Shown here piece by piece: positions 56,673 to 64,000 of a stretch of 64,000 nt of DNA. Made by a program: the position numbers and the translations under genes. Under the pieces are notes generated by a model, which was given only the letters and a program-made list of their open reading frames with translations, searched no databases and was not told where the DNA came from. Within the stretch, counting starts at the first letter, position 1. Each line of letters starts with the position of its first letter. Source of the stretch: Haliclona indistincta (taxonomy: Eukaryota > Porifera > Demospongiae > Haplosclerida > Chalinidae); NCBI GenBank assembly GCA_964017065.1, contig OZ024785.1, forward strand, positions 13,657,592-13,721,591, in the 5' to 3' direction.

Positions 56673-58982
56673 TCAGGTGGATGTACTTTCCTTATAGGTT
56701 CGAGTGATTCCACTTACATGACTTGTAACTGAAGGTGTGCGTTTCACACTTTTGCTCGAGCTTGGTAGTTGAGCTACTTTCTCCTGAAGAAAACAAAGAA
56801 TCTCTGCTGCCTTTTTGTGATATTTTAAATTGAAGATATAATGAGCAACAAGACACAGGAACAAAGCAGAAACAACATTAGACGCTTCCAGCATTAGCTC
56901 GTCCTCTAAAGCAACAAAATACTGGGTAGCTTCATCATCCTCATCGTGGTAACGCACTATGTGTGGCTGATGATTGTCCTCCTGAATCGCTTCCGCTGGT
57001 GGAGTGCCACGCTAAAAATCACAGGGAAAATTATAGTGAGAGTTAGCTCATAAGTACACATGCTTAATTCTAAACCTGCCACTTTAAACTATAGAGTATC
57101 CATTACCCGGTTCACACTGCACGTTAGGACTGGGCAGTTGTTTCTAGCAATTGTGTTGCTATACAGTACTGCTCAGATATAACACAACGAACGCATTCGC
57201 ACGCACGTGCACGTAAACGCATTTGAATTCAAAGGCAAATGTGCTCTCACTAGCTAATTGCAATATTATTGGCAAATGCACATCCAATCATGCTTGCCAT
57301 CGCGTTCAATTGCGTTTGCACATGTGTGCGAACGCGTTAATTTTACTCGTGCGTGCGATCGCACGTTTGCCTTATGCGTTATATTTGAGCGGTACTGTAA
57401 GTCAATTCTGCGATATTAATGCAATTTCTTTAGGAAAAGTTTAATTTAGTGAGCATTAATAAGAATTAAGTACAATAATAATTATTGCAAAATGGTGTTT
57501 TATAAGCCGATAACCATGATATTATGATAAACTGGTATCAAAATTTTGTTAATACTGAGCTAGGCCGGCATGATGCTGGTATTAGTTGAATTGCGGCAGA
57601 TTACATTGTAAGCTACATTCAAATTAACCAGCCACTACATATTTTGTACAGCAGGATAACACAATCATTATCAATTAAATTCATTTTTGTACGAGCAACA
57701 ACTTACTGGGACTGTCTTGAGAAGAAATGGAATGTCTGTGTCTGTGTCTGTCTCAAGTTTCTTCATTTTTGAAGTTGAAAACAGGACCGACAAGCAGCGA
57801 AGGGACATTATTACCACACACTCTACACCAATATTAGACAAACATTTGTTTGAGGCTAATAATTTATTATTAGTGATTTCATTGCATGCGCACAAAAATT
57901 AGCTAGTCTGAGTTCGAGTTCACAATACAAGCAAACCGCACACGTACAATAATTTTATTGTTGAGAAACAAAAACCACAAGATCTGTTTACTTTTCATTG
58001 TGCATGAATAAATTGTGACTTCCACTTACCATACTCTAAATCTTCACAATAACTATCAGTCTCTTCCTGTAAGACAGTTGAAGCTTTCTGAGTATTCATA
58101 CAGTACAAGATCACTGCTCTGCACCAAGAGAGTAAGTCATCCTCAAAACGTTGGCGTACATCTGGTTGTTGTACAAGAAGACAAAAGTCCTGCGTGGCCT
58201 AGTACAAGAATGCAATAAAATCAGCTTAGATATACTGATGCATGCAAACTCACATAAGAAGTTTTCTTTAGCACAGGATAAAGTCTCAAATACTCAATGA
58301 GATTAGGTGGATTGCTCTCCACGTATGCTTTGTATCTGATTGAGAAGGTTTGTCGCAAAAGCTGTTTGATACTCTCAGGACGGTGTTTTGGCCTGCTCAA
58401 CTCAGTCTCTATCAAAGACAGGTTCCGTGCATCTGAATCAGCATCATCAGCGTGTAGCGGTGGTGTACACACCATAACCCTCAACGAGTTCTACCTTGAT
58501 TGGCTGAATAGAATAAAATTAATAACAATTCAACATACAGCTTGATTATCTCACAACTGTTGATGGTACAGAAAAATCCTGCGGATTCTGCAACAGAAAG
58601 TATGGAAAGTATGGAAAAGTCATAATACGTAACCCATACCTGAAACTGTGAGGGTGAAGAATTCTGGACCTGTAGTATAATTATACGTACATTAATTGTA
58701 CTACATGTGAAAATTAATACAAGGTACCTCAGCTGAATCTAGTATTCTGCTGTATATGTTGGGGAAAAAATTAACAATAATAAAACAACTCTAATTGTAC
58801 CTGAGATCTGTTGATAGTCTTGTAATAACACGACCACATGAACACTCAGTACTAATGATGGATGCCAGACCATCTCTCCTTTCTCCTACAAGCACGACAT
58901 TGCCTGTACTCTTCTCACACTTTGCTGCATGACAGGTCAATTCGTTTATGTATTGGTCAAGTTGAGATATTGTTTTAACTCT
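56673..58982 (-). CDS. Nine-exon gene: Mutator-like transposase N-terminus joined to an unnamed animal family
   Basis: Nine minus-strand exons all join in phase without a stop: 58982-58801, 58749-58728, 58669-58640, 58587-58558, 58503-58473, 58432-58254, 58198-58030, 57855-57707 and 57011-56673 (376 codons, 5' end open). Introns are 40, 51, 52, 54, 55, 58, 174 and 695 bp with GT-AG ends. Exon 1 has ISQLDQYINELTCHAAKCEK, GERRDGLASIISTECSCG, like the zinc-binding start of Mutator-like transposases. Later exons have SLIETELSRPKHRPESIKQL, LIEYLRLYPVLKKT, ATQDFCLLVQQPDVRQRF, then a C-terminal TQYFVALEDEL and HYIFNLKYHKKA with FLQEKV. The latter belong to an unnamed, widespread animal family. No DDE core is present, so a host protein is more likely than a transposase. 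The first exon could be an unrelated upstream element. Confidence 0.6.
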
Positions 58983-60929
58983 CTAGAGTATTATCATTGT
59001 TTGTTTGCAAGTGTTGGAACTTTTTGCAGCGTGTGGTAGTTTTGTGTTGTGCAATAAAACCCTTCTTTGTTGATATCTGTTGAACATAGTGTGTTGTCAT
59101 GACTTTTATGCCTAATTGCTAAGCATCTAGGTGGTTGGTATGAGCTTGCTTGACGCTACTTGAGATACCATTGCTTGTGTTTTTGTTCGCTGTCCTCCAT
59201 AGCGACTCTGGTTGTTGTCAATGTAATGCTGTTATATAGCTGCCTTGAAACCATAATTAGCAACTAATTGAAAGTGCACATAGTGCCATCGTCACAGTAT
59301 ACACAACTGTGTTGTGCTTTGAGGCAAGTTTTGACCTTTACGAGGTAAGTGCTAGAACTTGGGTCTTAGCACTTTCTTAATGGATGCCTTTGCCTTGATC
59401 ACCTTCTCATTCCCTAACCTTTTCTTGCAGAAGCAACACTTTTTTACAGTTCTTCTATAACACAGGCTTGCTCGTTTACTCATGCAATAATCGAGGTCTC
59501 CTCCCAACCTTCGTGACCCACTTTACTCGACAGGTCCTCGTATAAGGTATGCTTCACCATAGATTAATACCCCTTGTACAGGATTGGTAAATGCTCCCGT
59601 GAGCAAATGCCCTAATACATTTCTACGCGGGCCGTCATCGTTTGGGCTATTAGCGCCTTCTCACCTTCAGCTCACTGACCTCAGGACCTACTGGACGACA
59701 GTTTTTGGTTTCACCTTATATTGTCGGATAGCTATTGTATTTGTCTGTACAATCTACGTTTTTTTCAACTGGAGACAAGAAATGTTGTCAAAATTGCTTT
59801 AAATTTTACCTTTTTGTATGTGGCACATGTAGACTTAGCAGGATTCTTTTTGATAGCTGCCATGTTTACCAATGTTTCGTATGGACGAATGCCCGTAACC
59901 TTATTAATAAGAATATGAATTGGTAACTTTACTCTTTTAATGGTCTGTTAATGTTTACATCTTGTTTTATTTCTCCAAGCCTCTTTTTTTCTTCAGCTGA
60001 TAACTTTTTTTTATATGGTGTGTCTCTTTCTCACCTCTGAACACATCTCCAACAATCCTCTATGTGTTTGCACTTGCAATTGTACATAATTGTGTTGCGC
60101 ATTCGCCTCAATTTGTTCTGTGGTGACTTCTCTCCTCCTTGAGAGCAAGTATGATTCTCCCAGTTTTGGCAATCAGTGGATACTGCACATCACTCATTGT
60201 TTTTTGTGTAATTTAATTTTTTTACCTTATACTTTGATTTATCTCATACTTAGAACCTTTCATGGTAAAGGAGGTTTCGCTATCATCTCCTTTACTTGTC
60301 CCAGCTCTCAGAGTATGTCTGAGAGTTGCATCTCGAATACTAAAGAATTTAAGACTTTATGTCCACGTAAAAACGGTGTCTTCCCACAGCGATAACACGG
60401 AGTACTTGCAGGAGTGGGAATGGGTTTTTTGTAGGATTTGCTCCTCGTCAAACCTAGTAAGCGTCACCTGGTGAGGACTTCTGCTGCAATAGCTGTTTGG
60501 TTGCAGCCTCTGTTTTTGAGCGCCAACTCAGTAGTAGTGTCTTTAGTTAAGTTATTCTCCTATAGCAAACGACACTGGATGCTGCCATCACCAAGACCAC
60601 ATAACAGTTTGTCTTTCAGGAAGTCGAAAATGACTAGGCTAGACAGTGCAATTCCGAGAGATAGGTAGCAACACTTTTTCCAAGCTTTTCTATGTCTGTT
60701 GGTGGTTTTCGTCTGTTGGAGCCGTTTGTGTTACGATGTTAGCGGATATTGTCTGAGCAATAGTCAACCATTCTACTAGCAAATAGGAAGAGATAGAGAA
60801 CAGGGGGAGTGGTGATCAATGTCAATAAATAGTTACATTGAACAGCAACATACCGTCGGCCAAAGACAGTTAGTCTTGAGAGTATGATAGTATGAGAATA
60901 AGTGGAATAATAATGTACAATGATCAATA
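58983..60929. other. Spacer with no supported gene
   Basis: Several plus-strand ORFs (59584-59802, 60090-60395, 60438-60668) are T-rich and overlap in different frames without motifs. No upstream start exon for the 56.7-kb gene was found. 60839-60899 resembles the 3' flank of the BEL/Pao copy at 18.7 kb. Confidence 0.35.
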
Positions 60930-61080
60930 GGAGTCACTGTTCTTCTAAATCTTCTTGGGTCAACAACAATGCTAGTTTAGTCCTGGGTCTTCGATAAGTC
61001 CCTTGCGTAGTTTTGACATCCACGACACGGACAAGTTGATCCTTTCCCAGATGTACATGGACAACTCAACCATTGTTAAA
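60930..61080 (-). pseudogene. BEL/Pao DUF5641 end, second copy
   Basis: The minus strand reads HVHLGKDQLVRVVDVKTTQG, then TYRRPRTKLALLLTQEDLEE and a stop. It matches the 18.9-kb copy (LVRVVDVRTSQGIYRRPITK) at the end of the polyprotein. It joins abruptly upstream to unrelated acidic sequence, so most of Pol has been deleted. Confidence 0.85.
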
Positions 61081-61453
61081 AATTTCCTCGAAGTCCAAGG
61101 CTTCAAAGTAATACTCCCTTTGGTCCTCCGTCTGGAAGCAGCTGTCATCGCGATAGCTGTCATCCACACTAGGACCCAAGGGTCGAATAGGAGAACCGGG
61201 AGCACTGCGGTCCCACGTGGGACTCCAATGCTCCCAAGACGAAGGATACTCCTTCATAGGCAGAGCTATTAAAGAAGAAAGTTACTGGCTTGTTGCTAGT
61301 ATCCAGCTCACCGTCTCGCTGGAGCCATCGTAAATGCGGCTCATCATTATCTCGACTTGGGCCGTCGGCATCATCTTCACAATCCTCTTCTTCATCATCA
61401 GCGTAATCCTCATTCTCAATTAATTCTAATTTCACTCTGAGTATCGGTACCAT
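61081..61453 (-). CDS. Acidic ORF inside the BEL/Pao deletion, unknown
   Basis: A minus frame (61453-61169) begins MVPILRVKLELIENEDYADD, with a long Asp/Glu run (DEEEDCEDDADG). It overlaps a second frame reaching EYYFEALDFEEIFNNG at 61080, exactly where DUF5641 begins. It could be a captured host exon, or novel element sequence. No family recognised. Confidence 0.35.
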
Positions 61454-62039
61454 TTATATGAGTATCATGAGCTCCAAAGAGGCTGAGAGCATTGCGTAGT
61501 GATGTCGACTTTCCAATGAATTATCATTAACATAATTTAAACCATGTTACAATTACACTAAGTTTGTAAACAATATTAATAATTTTGTAAGGATGTTATG
61601 TTTCATTTGGTTGTTAATTATGCGGGAATGTTCTTTTGGTTTTTTTTTACAATTCCACAAATGTGCACTCTCTTACAGGAGGAGGTTGCTTCCTGGTCTT
61701 CTATAGCGTGTTAGTGGAGTACATGATGGAAATATCAACCGTAGAATTCATTTAAGGTTGCTGATCTGTGAGTGAGAGAGGAGCAGGAGGACACGCATCT
61801 TCCTGCTATCTTTTCCTTATATGTCGTATACCTGTGACACTTCAGGTTCGTTAAAACTTTTGCTTCTTCTACTTGCGTCTCACATTTTAGCCAAGTGACA
61901 GTCTGATGATCCTGAGTGTCGTTGCCACACAAATTGTGCTCGGACAAAATATGTGGTGATGTCCGGTTTGATGTCCGGTAGTAATTTCGTGCTCTGGGAA
62001 TGCATTGCTTGAATCTAAATAATTTGCGATCGTGATATG
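61454..62039 (-). other. Probable internal BEL/Pao sequence, unreadable
   Basis: Lies between the Gag start and the Pol end of one BEL/Pao copy. A minus frame (61947-61735) reads HQTVTWLKCETQVEEAKVLT but shows no Gag motif. AT-rich interruptions suggest decay. Confidence 0.3.
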
Positions 62040-62343
62040 CAAAACTTGTGTTCGTTCGAAAGATATTTAATTCTAGCTATAGCTGCACACAATCTCGCCC
62101 TGGTTTCGTCTGCCGGCTCAATTTCGTCATCTATGTCGTCCTCGTTTGTTAGCAATAGTATCTCGTTGTCTAGCGTACCCAGACAGAGGTGAGTTTATCA
62201 ATGATAATACGCTTCAGCTGCTCTAGCTTGGGCACATATAGTGGATCGGCAGCAATCGCAGGTTCAATTTGATTCAAAATTTTAGTAGCTGACCCTTTGT
62301 GGCCTCTGCGCTCGTTTCTCTTTCTTTGAAGCTCGGCCATGGC
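62040..62343 (-). pseudogene. BEL/Pao Gag N-terminus
   Basis: ATG at 62343 opens MAELQRKRNERRGHKGSATK, then ILNQIEPAIAADPLYVPKLE and QLKRIIIDKLTS. A one-base frame change follows near 62185, then LDNEILLLTNEDDIDDEIEP and ADETRARLCAAIARI. This is the N-terminal helical region preceding DUF1759 in BEL/Pao Gag (basic R..RR..T, then LKEKL..L..LD..I......EEIE.E...AD). It is the same orientation as the Pol end at 60.9 kb, so together they mark one copy with its middle lost. Confidence 0.75.
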
Positions 62344-63402
62344 AATTTGTGGTCACGAGATGTTCACTAATTAGAACGAATATGCAGGACTTACAGTGCC
62401 AGTAGTTGCCGGCTGTAGTCATGTATGAACCCAGGCATATTGACAAACAGTGCTCGGTGTACCATGTTCTGAAGTAGAAAACTCTCTCTCTTCCACTGGT
62501 CGCAGCTATCGTTGGCGTTACACATGTGTTACACACATCTGCTTCAATAATGATAATTAGCATTATAGAATCACGTGATCATAATAAAATAATAGGTGAT
62601 AATAATTCAAAACAACTGTTGAGGAGTGTCTTAGCTTGGTGTTCACTAATAGCTTTGTAGGATTGGGAGAGGCTCACAAGAGGGATGGTACAGCCATGCC
62701 TGCAGTCATGCTCACGTGAGCTGGACTGAGCTCGTCGTCAATGTCACTAGAGCTAAGACTGCTCTGCAAACTAGGACTAAAGGCGTATGCAGTGTTAGCT
62801 CTACCATCCAAGAAGCGCTGCAAACACTTGCATTTCCTTTGGCTTGTTAGTGGTGTTGCAACTGTAGACTCAGAGGATGAGGCGAACAATCCATGCTTTT
62901 TGTAAGGATGTCTTAGCAACGAAAGTGACTATTTGCGCTGCTGGGAAAATCCTTAGATCTTGCGCGTTTTGTCCAGGCATAGCACCGATGACGATATAAA
63001 GCTATGGCGCTATGATCAACTTGTCGTGCATGCATACAGTCTGTGTTTAAAGCGTGCGTAAAGCTTTCCTGCAGCAGTACTTGACGAAAGCTACTGCACT
63101 CGTACAGTACACTGGTACATAGGTGCTAAATGTAGCTACGTGTAGTTGAGCACTGAAGCATTACATGTACCTTTGTCGATGTTCTGAGGTAGACCACCAA
63201 CAAACACCTTTCTTGAAAAGGTATCAGATTTCAGATTAGTATCTGTTAGTACAATTTAGCAACGACGTGATGTATAAAGTACATGGGAATGTTGGTTGGC
63301 TTACCTTCAACTTGCGGTCTCTTGAACTGGACTGCCACCATCGAAGGCCCAGCTCGGCCTCCGATGCTTTCTTGATGGCTAGTTCGGCCTGGTTGGCTAC
63401 TG

Positions 63403-63436
63403 CAGCACAGCAGCAACAGCTGCTGCTGCTGTGACT
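63403..63436. repeat. CAG/CTG palindromic triplet tract
   Basis: The sequence GCAGCACAGCAGCAACAGCT is followed by GCTGCTGCTGTGAC, a small hairpin-forming CAG/CTG array. It is not in a supported reading frame. Confidence 0.8.
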
Positions 63437-63681
63437 ACTACTTGCACTGTTTTTTCATGAGTCAGGTTCAGGTGCTGAGAACTACTAATCTCTTATGCAA
63501 CATAATAATTTTATAGCTAATGTAAAAAGTATTATACATTTTGTGATAGATGATGAATATATAATTAATGGAGTATAGGATGTAGCAACAATTCATTTGT
63601 AACGCTCTTTGATGTCAACAAAATGTCTTCCCATTTATCCGCAGTCAGTGGTAGCTCTGTTGAATGCGATGAGAAGAAGCG

Positions 63682-63933
63682 TCAGCTGAACCCAGAAAGA
63701 AACGATGATTGTATGCCTCGTGGCCCACCGAGACAAAACGACTCACGTTCGCAACTGGCTCTCTGGCGTTTTGGATGGGCATCGAAGAAGTGATCAACTT
63801 TCCCTACAATTAATACCATTAATCTCTCTTGACCGTAATCGTAATCTCTTGACCCTTTACCAGTGCTGACTGCACTGTGAAGCTGCCTCGAAATGAGATG
63901 GAGAAGCACGAAGACACTGATATATGCCAGCAC
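63682..63933 (-). CDS. Possible secreted-protein first exon
   Basis: An 83-codon frame starts MLAYISVFVLLHLISRQLHS with a hydrophobic leader and likely cleavage near SAVS. The rest (YDYGQERLMVLIVGKVDHFF) has no motif, and the strand may enter an intron after STGKG. No downstream partner exon was found. Low-support call. Confidence 0.25.
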   Translation of the reverse strand: MLAYISVFVLLHLISRQLHSAVSTGKGSRDYDYGQERLMVLIVGKVDHFFDAHPKRQRASCERESFCLGGPRGIQSSFLSGFS

Positions 63934-64000
63934 CTTCGACTACACGAAGACACGAAGTTCGAGCGATCTGAAATCTATAACACTGTCTACTCCTATTTCG

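Larger units (their letters stand above)
62344..64000. other. Spacer with a few unassigned ORFs
   Basis: The first 250 bp presumably include the BEL/Pao 5' LTR, but no boundary is visible. Minus ORFs 62282-62563 and 62674-62919 (the latter Ser-rich, SPSLQSSLSSSDIDDELSPA) are unrecognised. Confidence 0.35.

Noticed and set aside
59584..60668. Run of plus-strand ORFs as a membrane-protein gene
   Set aside because: They lie in different overlapping frames, are T-rich, and no in-phase splice path was found.

Overview
The window is nuclear DNA of an animal. Genes are broken by GT-AG introns, many only 38-59 nt long, and there are no operons or Shine-Dalgarno-led genes. Two SMAD MH2 fragments, an F-box/beta-helix gene, a HECT ligase remnant, a cathepsin-type propeptide and a possible Death-domain remnant point to Metazoa. 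The tiny introns, AT-rich spacers and mix of DNA transposons with BEL/Pao elements fit an early-branching animal. A demosponge is my best guess; this is an inference, since no marker gene fixes the species. No rRNA, tRNA, CRISPR or other RNA gene could be supported.

Layout. 0-10 kb: two terminal-inverted-repeat elements (1.92-2.98 and 6.93-7.54 kb), a piggyBac tail, a retroelement aspartic protease fragment, a small unknown gene, and a widespread transposon-type ORF. 10.9-17.2 kb: a stand-alone I29 propeptide ORF, a BEL/Pao fragment, a frameshifted HECT gene, a 38-bp tandem array, and two tail-to-tail SMAD fragments (co-SMAD on +, R-SMAD on -). 18.8-26 kb: BEL/Pao Pol and Gag pieces, coiled-coil and Death-like remnants. 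26.9-34.8 kb: a dense transposon graveyard (TTAA element, hAT, CACTA-like, DDE and others), ending with a multi-exon gene. 35.7-43.3 kb: an F-box/beta-helix gene, a proline-rich two-exon gene, a DDE_Tnp_4 fragment, a BED finger, a second CACTA-like copy, and an acidic coiled-coil gene. 43.5-48.8 kb: a G-rich repeat, then AT-rich DNA with little visible. 48.8-55.7 kb: a 732-bp near-perfect hairpin element, a Cys-rich CXC-like exon, a coiled-coil protein with an MGxxxS start, two 164-bp hairpins, and a piggyBac pseudogene. 56.2-64 kb: an apparently intact nine-exon gene, an internally deleted BEL/Pao element, and mostly blank DNA.

Most recognisable coding sequence lies on the minus strand. Much of it is decayed: frameshifts or stops were found in HECT, piggyBac, hAT, CACTA-like and BEL/Pao copies. 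The best candidate for a working gene is the one at 56.7-59.0 kb, whose nine exons join in phase without a stop. Its first exon resembles the N-terminus of Mutator-like transposases, and the rest belongs to an unnamed animal family that also has a relic at 11.7 kb. All protein identities come from reading translated motifs, not from a database search.
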